Assembly (NCBI GenBank): GCA_011037195.1
Contig: JAAEAF010014543.1
Coordinates: 1 to 64,000 of the forward strand
DNA: 64,000 bases
Source of the DNA: Triatoma infestans
Taxonomy: Eukaryota; Arthropoda; Insecta; Hemiptera; Reduviidae
Direction of reading: 5' to 3'
Part shown: positions 41,975-55,400 of the stretch, piece by piece
Numbering within the stretch: position 1 is the stretch's first letter
Layout of the letters: every line of letters begins with the position of its first letter
Program-made: the position numbers and the translations under genes
The notes under the pieces: model-generated
Told to the model about the DNA's origin: nothing
Databases searched by the model: none
What the model saw: only the letters and a program-made list of their open reading frames with translations

Positions 41975-42330
41975 TAAGTCATGAAGGATCGGTCAAAAAA
42001 AAAAATATTTAATTATACCAACGTTTCGACAGAGTTTCCTGTCTTTATCAAGGCTTTAATGTATAGAAAGTCGTGAGGATGTGGAGAAAGAATTTTTCTG
42101 TAGATGATTTAAGACAAGACACTAGTAACTTTTAATTTTCCTTTTTATGTTTCTGCGATGTAACAAATGTGTATGTTTAAAAATTCTTTCTCCACATCCT
42201 CACGAGTTGATAAAGTAAATAAGTTTAAATTAAGTATAAATTAAATATATATTTAATTCTATATATTAAAGTCAGGAAACGTTGGCATAATTGAATGTTT
42301 TTTCTTGACCGATCCTCACCAAATTTCTTC
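41975..42330. repeat. Foldback element with ribozyme-like core
   Basis: Left-arm blocks 'aaggatcggtca', 'ttataccaacgtttc' and 'gtgaggatgtggagaaagaa' face complements 'ttctttctccacatcctcac', 'gaaacgttggcataatt' and 'ttgaccgatcct'. The core in the left arm is at 42018-42053; the right-arm copy is deleted for its hairpin. Confidence 0.8.
42018..42053 (-). ncRNA. Hammerhead-like core, UUGAUAA variant
   Basis: On the minus strand: CC, TTGATAA, A, GACAG hairpin CTGTC, GAAA, CGTT, GG. Stem II is 5 bp perfect. Stem III is the palindrome ACGU. Stem I is short. Positions 3 and 8 are U and A, as in two other families. Confidence 0.48.
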
Positions 42331-42599
42331 GTAAATTATTATTATTATTATTAATGATGGGCCTCCTCCAGCAATCTACCGGTCTGAATATAATACCTTA
42401 AGATATCCTTAAACTCCAACTCACCCATGCATTCCCTTGAAAATGTTGCCCTCCCAAATATGCGCAACCTAGTGTCGGCGAAACGGACACTGACCTATGT
42501 AGAAGGGTACATATTTTCGCAGAAATGTTTGGGAACCCACCAGATGATGGTGAAAGTATTGATGGATTCTCTCTTCTTCCCTGCTTTGGGTAAACAGGT

Positions 42600-43020
42600 T
42601 GAACTCGACTACTATTACTTTTATTTGAAACATTTGGCCGGGAAATTTTTTTTTTTTAGAGAGGCTTACCTCTATAGAACCGCTTCAGTACGATTCATGG
42701 TTCTACTAACCGTATAATTATTAAGATACAGTAGAAGCATTGCTAGTATATCAAGTTTGAAGAAAATCTGTTACTGAAAGTGCGACTTTACAGAATAGAA
42801 TTTTGAATCTTTTGAAATTATCTCGGGTGAGGATTTTCCTTAAACTTGCGAATGTTAACAATACTAGATTTGAAATATTTTCCGAGAAAATTGATTTCAT
42901 CCTAAAATCAATTTTCTCAGATAAATGTTTCAAAAAAGAAGCAAAAATGCTTCTGGGGGACCAGTCAGTTAGATTTAAATTTAAATTGCTGCTACAAGCT
43001 TTATGTTGAGACAGATGGCA
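42600..43020 (+). repeat. Modular repeat 'M', copy
   Basis: Contains 'cttttatttgaaacatttgg', 'ccgggaaatttt', 'aagtgcgactttacagaata' and an ending 'tttaaattgctgctacaagc'. Two modules are visible. Confidence 0.6.
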
Positions 43021-43069
43021 CAGCTATTGAAGTCATACTAAAATATATAACACCTTGAAGGTGCATCGC

Positions 43070-43420
43070 AACAAGTGATCAAGATATTTCACGTTGGTAA
43101 ACCTCTAGCAAGTAGAGTAGGACCGAAACCGATTAAAGTAATCTTCAAAGATTCTTTCATGGCACCCAATATTTTAGCTTGTAAAAGACGTATACCTTTA
43201 CAACCAGGATATACTATAGGCTGCGATCAGGCTCCACGCCACAGAGAATATCTTAAAAACTTACGGCAAACTCTGGAAAGTAGAAAAGCCTCCGAACTTG
43301 ACTTAACCAATCAAGTTTGTCAATGGATATCCTTAAATAATCAAATCATCAAAAAACTAGTTAATGAAGACTACTTATCAAGCTATTATCTATGTAGATA
43401 TCTTATAGATTTTCTTTAAA
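43070..43420 (+). mobile_element. Retroelement ORF1-like fragment
   Basis: An open frame of 114 codons reads GPKPIKVIFKDSFMAPNIL then QAPRHREYLKNLRQTLESRK. The pattern (a PIKV segment, then R..P..RE....LR..L..R) resembles the RNA-binding ORF1 or accessory peptides found with arthropod non-LTR elements. No family assigned with confidence; it may be from host DNA. Confidence 0.35.
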
Positions 43421-43924
43421 TTAGTATTCTTACACATAAATACAGATCAATCCCTTTTATTAAGAATATTTTCCTTCGAAAAATTGTTTTTAGGCGGGCT
43501 TCTGGTTTAGGGATTACATTAGACTTTGCTCCGAACTGCATTTTCGGAGTAAATGTACGGTTTTTATCACCTAAATAATGTTACTGAGAATTTTTTTTTA
43601 ATTCTGTATTTAATCTTTATAAACCTTTACAGAGGAGTTCAGAATATACATATTTAGGATTTTAAACAAAATACATTTCTTAAAATATACTTAAGACGTC
43701 AATTTCTTAAATATAATTACAAAACAAAATAAAACAAGATTATTAAAAGAAAAGCTTCAGAGCAAAAATTTACAAGTATGATAATAATAATAATTGTTGC
43801 CCTGCTAAATGCCAGAAGTTCATGATAAAAACAACAACAATATTCGACACACCAACAAGTGCCGAGTGTAATAGAAACATTGTACATTGTTGTAGGGGAT
43901 TATAGCACTGCAACCTGAAAGATC

Positions 43925-44125
43925 TATTGTGCCCCCCCGGAGCCTTCTCAGTGTACTGCCGGCCTCCAAGGTGTTCTCTAGCTACAGACAATAATGCCCA
44001 TCGCCGGGCAGTGAGTTGTAGAGGCTCCTAGGAAGTGAAAATCTGAGGGCAGCATGCTGGATTCGAACCTGGGACCTCCGCGTTGCTAGTCCACAGCACG
44101 CTACCTCTGAGCTAATCCCTTTCTT
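43925..44125 (-). mobile_element. tRNA-derived SINE, most complete copy
   Basis: The minus strand starts at about 44120 with GGGATTAGCTCAGAGGTAGC, giving box A (TAGCTCAGAGG at 44104-44114). Box B (GGTTCGAATCC) is at 44059-44069. The unit then continues into the body (AGGAGCCTCTACAACTCACT, GCCCGGCGATGGGCATT, GAGAACACC, GGCCGGCAGTACACTGAGAA). It lacks a paired acceptor stem, so it is a SINE and not a tRNA gene. Transcription by RNA polymerase III is expected from the boxes; activity is unknown. Confidence 0.78.
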
Positions 44126-44592
44126 TTCCCTTGGCTTAGACCAATTAGCTAAGGAAGGAGACCCTAGTTTTGTGTTCGTCCTGTACTGTGTCAGAAAAGA
44201 GTAGAATGTATTTAGTTTTAGTGTATTGTGTACTGTTCTGACGAAGTGCATGGGGTACTGAGCTGGTGAGCTGTCGCTACTCCCCAAGTAACTGCATGCA
44301 ACAGATAACCCTTGCAGGCTAATAGAAACATTACGTTGAAGTGAAATCTCTGTTCATATACAGAAAATATGTTTTTTAAGCTTGTTAAAAGAATACAAAT
44401 TGTTGCTTAAATGATTATTATTATTACACTTGTGTACAGGCTTGATTTACGTTGGTCACACTGTGTATCCAGATAAGCTGATATTAGTTCCCTCGTTTTT
44501 TAAGAAATTTCTTTTGGGATAATGTTATTACATTTTCTAGTTACTAACTGATAATTCTTCTTAGCAACTTTTATAGAAGTTGATTAACAAAA

Positions 44593-44764
44593 ATGGAAGT
44601 TTATTATTTCGAGTCAGTAAAAAATCTAAGCTTATATAATATTATAAAATTATTAAGTGAAAAGTTTATTAAAGACATCAACCGCAGCCAGATAAGTAAA
44701 TGTGAAAAAAGGCTGATTTCAATTGCTTATGAAGTGATTTTACGGAGAAATTATATCACTCTTG
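44593..44764 (+). CDS. TUBGCP6: TUBGCP6 exon 1
   Basis: Begins at ATG with no AUG upstream in frame. 57 codons and one carried base; donor gtaagt. Ends ILRRNYITL. No promoter elements are clear upstream. Confidence 0.85.
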
Positions 44765-47700
44765 GTAAGTATTATAAAAAGATCATAAAGTAGTGTTTTT
44801 TTTATAGAAGAAACCGTTTAAATTAGAGCTTATTTTAAGTAAACACACATAGCTTATTAGCTTTATCTTACTATTTATGTTCTTAGTTTATTGTGTAGTG
44901 TAGATATTCAGAAACATTCTGAATAATTATTGAATGAATTATACGGTAATCAAAGATAATTTTTTCCCTTCGAAAATATTATTACAGATTGGAGTGTAGA
45001 AGAATTAAAGGAAGCTTTGCTAATGAAAGCTTGTACAATGCAGGTAAACAAGAAGATATTGGATATAAACGAATATGATATGTTAGATGATCTTTTAGAA
45101 AGGTTAAAATATCTGTCAACTGACCCTTGGAATCCTTTTGATGTATTGAAGATATTGGTTCTATTACAAAGCAGTATTCAAAGTTCACAGAGTTTAAACA
45201 ATTTGGTGAGCATTAATTATAAGTACAAAAAAAGAGACTATGAAACCTGATCTGTATTAGTTCTATATACCTAGTAATTTAAGACAACTGCACTTGCCTT
45301 TATACAGTGTAAAAAAATAACAGCGACTAGCACTTATTATCGACGTATGTTTCAACATATTAGAACATTAAACACACAGTTTTAATCACATTTTAAATGT
45401 GCAATGAATTTTGATTAAAAATATCCAATTCTCAATATTTTTGGAGAAAAATCACATTGTATTAGTTTTTTTGAGATTTCCGGCTCTTTATTTAAAAAAC
45501 AGACTTAACAATGCAATGCACGTAGTTTTAAAAAAAAATTTTTGGCTGCAAAACACCACACATTCTTTACCTTACTGAGTTTCATTATAATTTACATAAT
45601 CAAATTTTCTTCAAACCAAGGATTTATACTAAATGTTTAATTGCCCTAATACGAGGGTCACTCAGAATGTTTTAAGATAAACTCAGGTAAATACTTAACA
45701 ATAGTACTTGGTTCTTTATCTAGTATTACTCAGGTCATTTATCTAGTAATTTTCACAGCAGTCGTTTGCATTTAATCACGAGTTTGGTAATAGGATTGAA
45801 TGAAGTTCAGTGCATTCAGCGCTTGTAGCAAGACTTTGGTGAGGAAACTCCATCTTGCGCGACCGTTTTTAGGTGGTTGTTTTAGGAATATGACCAGACG
45901 CTTCAACTACATCTTGAATACTGCAACTTGATCGATATTAGTTATGATACGTGATCTTTTAACAAGAAGGATTATTGTTTTTCACGTGTGATCAAGAAAT
46001 GATGATTTCATATCGCCTGGACCATTTTTATCAGTTTTTTGTTCTCTCTTTGCTGATATCTTGTGTAAGGTTGGAAACTTATACCGCTAATAGTGGCAAA
46101 TAATGCAGTTTCTCTGATTAGCTGGTCTTCTTTTACCTTTATTTCAGGTCCGTCGCTTGGTCGTTTTCAGGCTGATATTTCCGGAAGAAAAGTTAGTGAC
46201 TCAATGACGACGGTGCGACGTTAGTACTTCCTTACCAAAATGCTGTGTTGATGTTACAATGAGGCCCAAGTTTAAACTCCTAAAGCAAAATTATGCGAAA
46301 ACATAATCATGTGTATCATTTTGGAATTGTTTTGCAAACTGAGTTGCCAGATAAAAAATAAATGTCAAAGTAAATAATATACATGTCAGAGCAGTAAAAC
46401 CCTTTGATTCAATGTAAAAAGTCGTATGTAAATAAAGAATATGTTTTAGTTTAATAATATGGACGTAAAGTAAAACGGACATTTCATTAAATTAGAGCAA
46501 GGTATAATTTGGTTCTCATTCAACCTACTAAACAATAATTAAGATCCTTCCCTCTAGTTGATATTTGCTACTATCTACTACTAACTGATAATCATTTCTA
46601 GGAGAGTTCTCCCAAAGCAGTATCTTTGTGGAAGTGCAGCAGTACAACAAAGGATGAATTTGATACAAAAAGCTGCCGGTGAGTTTCTTAAATTTTCCCG
46701 GTAATTTATAATGTAGATAATATATAAAAGCGGCGCTAATAACCTCGAAAGTTGATGCGTCCGGATAATAAAAAAAAATTGATATATATATAAACATATG
46801 GTATATAGTACTATATTTTGATTATCGTTAAGACCGTTGTATTTGATGTAAAATGGATATTGAGGTTCGGTCACAAAAAGACCCTTTTTTCAAATTTTCA
46901 CCGTCGGCAAATTTATTGTCTTCTTCTGGATCCCATACAAAACAAATCAAAAATAAAGAGTACACAAAAATATATAGACAAACTAAATATATAAATAAAC
47001 TAAATAAATCAATAAAAATATATAAGACCCTGAATGTTCAAGTATATAAGAATATATATAAGATTATACTATATTCTATTCTTTCAGTCTTATAGACTTC
47101 TAAAATCTCAACAATTATTGAACATTGAACAGTTTTAATAATTATTTGAGATTATAATGTTGTATTTTTTGTTTAGTGACTTGAAAACGAAAGCTAATTT
47201 ACCAAAACAAAAGCCAATGGAGTTACATGGAGTGAAAAAATTTACCAAAACTAAGACAACAGTTACTACAATTGATCTTAACGTTAAGAAGTTTATGTCA
47301 GGAGAATCATGTATTAAAAGGCGTGTTTACGTTCCTAGAAAGGAGTTTCGAAATCATGTTATGTCTGCACTTGTTGGCATACAATCCATATCTTTCAGAT
47401 TGGTATTTATTAATAGATTACAAGAATTTGCCTTCAAAATAATAATAATAATAATAATAATAATTAATACATAATATGAAAATAATATCTTTTGAAACAC
47501 CTACGAATTTCGTAATTCTTTACTCTTTTTTTTTTTTAGTTTATTCTGTAGAGGGGAACCAGTATAGATTACAATAAAGATACTTTATAATCTCTTCCTC
47601 CATATAATCACAGAAGGTGTTAAGTCTACTCTGACAACGGCCAGCGAATTGCCCTCAAACATTGACTCATACAAGTTCTTAGAAAAAGAGCACTGCCTAA

Positions 47701-50700
47701 ATTTTGGTAAGAAAACAGCTGCTGAAAGGATTAAAAAAGTCGACCCAGTATCGCTAATAAAGATTGGGTTTAAAAGTATGCCTTATTCTTCAGGGGTTTT
47801 ACACCAATACTCTTCCGAAAAACCTTTTATCCCTTCTCGAGCCAAACGAATGAATACTTAAGGGTGGCATTCCTTCAGGGTGTGAATTTATGGGTGCAAT
47901 ATCCGATGAACCTGTAGCTACGGACTTAAATGGATTTCGTTTCTAGACTCAGGAGAAATTAGGGTGGGTCCTATTGCATTTTTTTTTTTTTTAAGGAGCT
48001 TTAATTTAATTAGTACAATTTCGATAGCTCCTGCAAAAATATCCAACCTTAATGTAATATTGCGAATTTCTGGCGAATTACTCCTTCATATTTCCAGATC
48101 ATTTACAGCATCTACTTTTTTTCAAATTTCCCTCTTGCACTATTCGGAAATGTCGTCAGTCCACGATCCAATCATTGACTACCTCTCTCATCACTCTTGT
48201 GTAGAGACGCAAGCAGATGGATTTTATTCTAGAGAAGTTAGCAAGTATCGATTCTTCTGGCAGTGTTGAGGGGTAAAATTCATGCTGCACTATCCTACAT
48301 CTTCTTTTTACCTTTCCCTTAGAATGAAGATGGCCGCTAACGGTGTCTTTAGGTTCTGCTAGTTCTGCAGCAAATGCACGAGTACTTGTGGTTGTATTTG
48401 ACTCGACATCAGCGTCACATGATGGCCACCCTGAACCGGTTTTTTTTCTAAATCGTTTCACTACTATTAAATTTTTGAAATCACGCCGGGCAGTACGCTG
48501 GTCAAGGACATCATCCCCTTCGATTTCACATACAGCACGCGTAGCTTTCATAATTTTTACTTATTGACATAAATTTACTAATATAACATAAGACCAGTCA
48601 TGGTTTAAAAAAAAAAAAACTCACACATGAATTGACTATTTGAAGGGGACATAATATGTATATAAACACTCTGCAGAGCCTCAAGCTCTATATAATATCG
48701 TGTTTGTAAACATTACAGACTAATGTGAATGGGTTTTAAAGTACATAGAACTTCTTTAGTTAGAAAAATGGTAATTTTTTGTTACATACATCCCATTATT
48801 TAGATGGCCACGATTACTTTTAGGTCCACCTAAATTGGATTGAGATCTCATGGAGTCAGTGCTCATTTTACAGCGAAAGTCGACTGGATCCAGCATGAAT
48901 TGTGCTGGCGACATTATGCTTGTCTTTCTTGGTAGAAAGCCAATTTGATGGCGTTGTCAAGGATATTAGATAATAAATAAAAGTAACTATACAGGAAAGA
49001 TTTCCTACAATGCCTTAGAACATTCATAAAGTAAATGTTTTTGAAGAATTACCGCAAGTAAACAGATAGACCTCTTTATAAAAAAAAGTATCTGCACGGT
49101 GTTATTAAATATCTTGGCCGCCATTTTTAAATAAAAATAGCTACCAAATTACCCTTTATACAGTTATTTTGTTCAATTTTTCTATATTTTTTTTTTTAAC
49201 ACCTTTTTTCGTGTATTGTAATTAGATAATTAAGCACTCTCTAAACATGATAACTTCAAAGTTGATATGGATTTAAATTATTTGGCAAAATGAAACTTGT
49301 AAAATAATGTCGTCTGTCTCAGTTCTTTAACGCATGCTTATTTGTATATAATGCTAATCTGTCAAAAAAAAAAATTGTTTTCTGTACTATTTTTAGAAAA
49401 TACGTTATCTATAAATAACTCTTGAAAATGACAAGCTGATTTATCGAAACGTAGAGAACCATCTAAAAAAAAAAAAGTAAATAAAGAAATAATGAAAAAT
49501 CGAATAAAATAATTGTATAAAGGCTAATTTAGTAGTTGTAATTTTTGAGGAAAAATCCTATACATAAAAAACCATACAAAGAAATAATTCAAGAAACTTA
49601 GCCTATAAAATCTTTTTAAGCAAATTTTTTTAAATAAGTTCACAAAGTTTAAAGAAAATTGAACCTTATTTAGCGCTAAATACTTTTTATTTTTTTACAT
49701 TTTTTTTTCTTGTTTTTGTTTTCAGCATAAAGGGTGTTTGTTGTTAAAAAATGGACTGTATACTGATGGTTTAGATCCAAAAACTTTAGCTGACCTAATG
49801 GAACCAGTAATAACGTCAAGTCGTTGTTATCAAAGGCTTAGTATACTTCAAAATGAAATGTGCGTTGCACCCATTTCACCATTCTTTCGCCATTTTCTTC
49901 GCTTATACTACAGGGTGGTCCTAAATTTCCCTGAAGATTTATGCATTACTTCATGGATCCAATATATCTCACCTTTAGCTCAACAGGTATTTTTTTTTTG
50001 TTTAAGACACTTCGTGTTTTATTAAAAAAAAAAAAAAATCTGGTGTGAAAACACTTACACACCTATACTCTTTACTCCAATTGTATTAATTTTCTATTAA
50101 ATTGTATTAATTTAATAACAAATTTTGTTTAAAATTACAAAGTTTACAATGTTTAATTGAGTTGACAATAAAAAAAAAGTTGGTAAGAATTATATTTGTA
50201 TATCTCAGCGGACTTGTATGGAGCACCATCTGTCACAACCAACAAAGTTTATGCAGTATAAATTTAAACATAACTGACACATCCCCAAAACCCCTCTAAA
50301 TTTTGTTTGTTTTTTTGGAAAATGTTTCAAATAAAAGTGATACATTCACTTAATCTGTGCAGTAGTCATTCTAAGTTTACAGAAAATCGTTTATACCATT
50401 TTGAGAAAATCCCCCCCCCCCCCCAATCAAAACCTATTCTGTAATGTCGCACGTCAGATTGCCAAAATTCCGAGTTTCAAGAAAATTAGGAAAATTGAAA
50501 GTGCGCTTTTACTGAACAGTTTTTTTTTTTTTTCAGTTTTTGCGATTTTCTCTATAAAAACAGCTACGAATTTATTAAATTTGGTACACTAACTATAAAA
50601 GTTTGTAAAATTACAATTTTGAAAATTGGAGTGTTTCACACCAGATTTTTGTTTACTTTCTCTTACTCCTAGTAAGAGGAAAAGTATTGTGATCGTGTCT

Positions 50701-52430
50701 AATTTTCGATATCGAGTTTTCACCGGAAATATCCGTTTTGAGGTCCCCTGCGTCCAAAAAAGTGGTTCTTAGCAAATGGTGTGTGTGTATGTGTGTTTGT
50801 GTATATTATATATATATGTATATATGTATGTATGTAACAGCATAGCTCAAAAACGAAAAACCGTAGTAAGTTGAAACTTGATATTCCGTTTAGGTATCAA
50901 CATGGGATCTGACGGTACGTTATCTGTCTAAACCCCTCAACCGGAAGTACCACTTTACTAGTTGTTTTTTTACTTTCGTGTCATCTAAATAATGTTAATT
51001 AGAATTAAATATGTTGTTGAAATTCAGAGTTTGAAAAAAATCGGATGACCGGAAGTACGCTTGCTTGACCACTTTACTAAATAATTTTTTCACTTTTTTG
51101 CGATTTTCTCAACAAAGTCGACTCAAATTAGGCCAATCACCTAAAAACAAACAAACACAAACCCGATGACATCACGACCACGATGAAGCTAATACATTCT
51201 GGCCACAAAGGACGACGACTTCACATAATAGAATAACTCGAAATATATAAACACAAGACACAAAACTTAATAACCAACTAACAAAATTTGCCAGTGAACC
51301 ATTATTCAAAACACTCTTCCCACAACAATAAAAAACGCAATGCCCTGCACAAGTAGTACTCTTAGTTTAGTTTAAAAAAAAATAAAAATAAGTATGCGTG
51401 CGTACTGGAGAGAGTATGTGAATGCTGTGTAAAGAGGTGAAAGGTCGAGTGGAATGCATGCATTTGTGTATGTGGTATATATACAAGTATCATATATATA
51501 ATACATATATATATATATATGGTATATATAACATGATATATGTATAATATATGATATGTGTATATACAATATACACATGGTATATATGGTATGTGATTAG
51601 TATATGTATGTACTGTAATATATGTAGTACAATATATGCATATATATATATATATAAAATAGTTATAAATATTATAAAATATGCTTATGCTTATGTGTAT
51701 TTAGTTTTATTATTTCAATCACTTAATTTAAATTGTGTTAGCTTGAAATTCGTTTTTAATTTAATTTTAAAGTTATTCTGATTATTTAATTGTCAAGTGA
51801 ATCTCCCTCCAACAACAGAGTTTAAAAATTAGCCCCCACTGTTGTTTCCATTTTAAGGAAAATTTGCCCTTTTAACAACCCAAACATGTGTTCCTTTCCC
51901 ACCCAGCTGACCATACCTCCCTTTGACCTAGTTTAAGAGTTTAGTTTTAAAATACAATTAAAAAGACCAGTCAGTGTATAAACTGAATTTGCTCTGTGCA
52001 AGTCTGTGTTATCACACTGTCTGACAAACGCATCCTGAAGATGGGCGAACGCCCGAAACCGGTCGATGACCACAAAATGAAGCAGGCTACCACGGAAAAT
52101 GTCTCTGATGTTAATTAGAAATAAATAGGTGGCCAAAATTCCATGTTTCAAGAAAATTAGTAAACCGGAAGTGCGCTTTTACTGAAGTTTTTTCAGTTTT
52201 TGACGAATTTCATTAAATTTGGTACACAAACTATAAAATTTGTCAATTACAATTTTGAGCACTGGAGTAAGAGAAAGTTGTGTGAGTGTTTCACACCAGA
52301 TTTTTTTGAAGTAGTATAATCTAAACAAATAATTGCAAAACAATAACAAATATGATGGCGAAAACTTTTTCAAATTAATTTAAATTAAATAATACAAATA
52401 GATAGGATTCAATTACTTTTTTTAGTGGTG

Positions 52431-52469
<39 letters not shown>

Positions 52470-55400
52470 GTCATTTTTTTAAGAACTAATGGAATTCTCT
52501 TGCTTTACAATGCTGTCAAACATAAATAATAATCAGTGCAACTGTTGACATGCAGGTTCCATCTTTGAAATGTTTGGAATTATTTTATTTTTTAAAATTA
52601 TATGGATTGAAATATTTTTTATTTCCTTATGTTCTAGATTGAATGTTTTACTACTAGTCTAGTATCACTTCCTTATTCATCGCAATTATTGGACAAATTG
52701 TACTATTTTACTATGAATAATTTTACACATCCATTTTTATCAGTAATGTTTCATACATTTTTATTGGAGTGTTGCCAAGCTTATTTTGAGTATGTTTTAT
52801 TATTTTTTTTTTAATACTTTTCTTTGTGACTAGTTTATTATTGCAATAAGAAAAAAATACTTCTCGATTGTAAATATTTAACTCTTTTACTGCTAAAAGC
52901 ATTTTTAACGCATACATATCAACAATATCTCTCATGCTGTAGAAACACATCTGTGTTTTATCATTTTGTGTCACTACCAAGGATTGAAATCAATACTTAT
53001 TGATATTTAGTAAAAAGTCATATCACGACATATATTTTTATTTTATGTCTTTTAAAACGATTTATATTAAGATTAGGACTTTTATTCTCTAGTCAAACTA
53101 TCAAAAACCATGATGGTAATTTTAAAGACAGAATAAATCTATCATAAATAATGGTTATTCCATGATCGGTAAATTTTTCACTCAGAAATAAAACTCAATT
53201 TCATAAAGTGATAAGATTTTCCAATGGATAAGTTTTTGCCAAATTTTTCACTGAAAACGGTCAAAAAGATTTGGAAAAATGGAAAATTTAGATGAACAAA
53301 TCCATATATCTGCACCAAATTTAATATTTTTTTAAATTTATTGAACATTTTGATATAAAAAGAAAAAATTCTGTTTTAACAACAACAATTCAAATTAAAC
53401 AATATCCTTTCGTTTTCTCTAAAAATTAAGTACCTTATTATTGGAAAATACATCATTAACTAAATAAAATCAACTTAAAACTATTTAATTTCAAACAATA
53501 ACCTATTTAAATGTGTAGACAACAGTTTGTACCGGAAATCATTCAATCTTAATTTTATTAAATATGAATTTATCTACTGTTTGTTTACAATTGCGTATTA
53601 GGCAAAGTCCAATAGTAAAACATACCGATTATCAGGCACGATGTTTATATTTTGAGAGAAATACAAAAATCACAGGATAACTATTTCTGAGCAAAACACA
53701 AACCTCTCAAAGGGTAATGATTAATTTTTATTGAAATAAGTAATTGTTAACAATTAATTTTGTATTTTTATATAAAAATCATATAGAATTTTTAAAAAAT
53801 ATCGATTAAAAAATAAGTCTCATTTATCAAATTTTTCTCGAAATTTACTTAAAATTATGAGTAATTAAAGTGGGACATACTAACGCGAATTAATTTTTTA
53901 ATTTAAAAAAAAACTCTTATACTCAATTCTTTGTCACTACTCGACGTAGATAATTGTATACATTTTTTGACTCAGCACGCAATTTTGCAATGACGTTTTA
54001 AAATTGATTTCATGTATTTGAATTTAATTTAAATTTATGTATTTATTATTATTATTATTTTTTTTTAATGAACCATATTAAAAAGGTTTTTATTTCTGAA
54101 TTAGCTTATTAGATAGTTGGATATTTGAAGGAATTTGGAATGAAGGCACTTTCATAAAAAAAAATAATGAACTGAATGATATTTCAAGTAAAGAAGCCTG
54201 GGAAGCAAGTTTTACTTTTCTTAAAGATAATGCTCCCAACTTTTTACCATGTTTAGATGTATTTAATTGTGGTAAAACAGTGGCGTTCTTAAAACTGTGC
54301 TCAGAGAATGTAAGTGTGATGCTTTAAAAGTCATATTATTTCGCTATATCAACCAGATGCATGAACTTATTATCTATACTGACTTTTAAATAAAACACTG
54401 TCTATAGGTCTTCTTCGGATCTTTTTGCCCAAGCTTATGTTACAGACATTTTCAGATGAACAAGATGTTCTGTAATGAATTGCTTAGCGCTTAGGTTATG
54501 GCAACCTAGTAGGTTTACTAATTATATTGGAATATTTTCAGCAATGAATAGTATAATAAATCTAAGAATTGCATATTGCTATGCTGATCAAAAATTATAA
54601 AATTGAAATTACATGATACTAATGATCTTTTAGGCTTCCACAGATATTCTTATGCAAAACAATCATGTCAAATTTTCAATATCGAGTTTTCACTGGAAAT
54701 ATCTGTTTTGAAGTACCCTGAGTCCCAAAAAATTCTTTTAGTAATTGGTCTCTGTGTGTGTGAGAGGGGGTGCAGCTAATATATATATACACCTAAATAT
54801 GTATATACCCTTATTATTAGTGCAATATAGTATAATAATAATAATTTAGGGATTATATATGTAATAAAAAGAGGCTATATTATTGAAAATAATTACGCAG
54901 AAGACTTTAAAACTGCATTTTAACTCTAATTTAGCTCCATTATAGCAGTTGTGCTCCAAGTAACTTTTACTCCAAGTAACTTTTTACAAATTTTTTGTAA
55001 AATAGTTCACGGAAAATATCTCTGATAGTCATTTTTGCTTTGTCTTACTGCTGTAAGAGAATATGTCAACTTTTTGAAATTGCTTTTTCACGCGTAATGC
55101 ATATTAGAACTCAAAGTATGGAAATATGTTGTTATCAACTGAACTGTCCAATATATCTCACCGCACTGCATATGGCAATAACATTTTGATAAAATGCATC
55201 AACTGAAAGTGCGTATTATCGAAAATAGTTCCAACGATGTTGGTTAAATTTTGCATACAACCATAAACGTAAAAGCTTATCAAAATAGTTTCCAAATCGT
55301 CAGGCCTTAATAATAAGGAGATGTTTATACGGCAGTGTTGTTTAAAAGATGCTTTTTAACAAGTTTTTCTTTTACTTTTTGGTAATTTCATGGTAAAAAG

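Larger units (their letters stand above)
51125..52115 (+). mobile_element. Penelope-like element, 3' half (copy 2)
   Basis: The coding end reads HSGHKGRRLHI-E-LEIYKHKT then LTKFASEPLFKTLFP and stop (51195-51325). 'HxxxKGxxLxxLExxEI' is the C-terminal hallmark of Penelope GIY-YIG endonuclease domains. About 650 bp of 3' sequence follows, including an AT-rich microsatellite (51470-51660), and it ends in the terminal repeat with the ribozyme-like core. The RT region is missing. The element lies inside a modular repeat. Confidence 0.7.

Noticed and set aside
44050..44120. Candidate tRNA gene on minus strand
   Set aside because: Boxes A and B are good, but there is no paired acceptor stem and the unit continues into a repeated body, so it is a SINE.
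43982..44287. 101-codon minus frame
   Set aside because: It crosses the SINE head and body. Repeat-derived; no protein evidence.
46853..47095. Candidate extra TUBGCP6 exon (starts MDIEVRSQ)
   Set aside because: Faint likeness to human YDMDVRLG, but no usable acceptor or donor was found, and exons 3 and 4 already join in phase.
51372..51781. Open frames rich in Tyr/Ile on both strands
   Set aside because: Translation of the AT microsatellite.
52433..52470. Repeat array considered as CRISPR-like
   Set aside because: Perfect trinucleotide microsatellite in an animal genome; no spacers.
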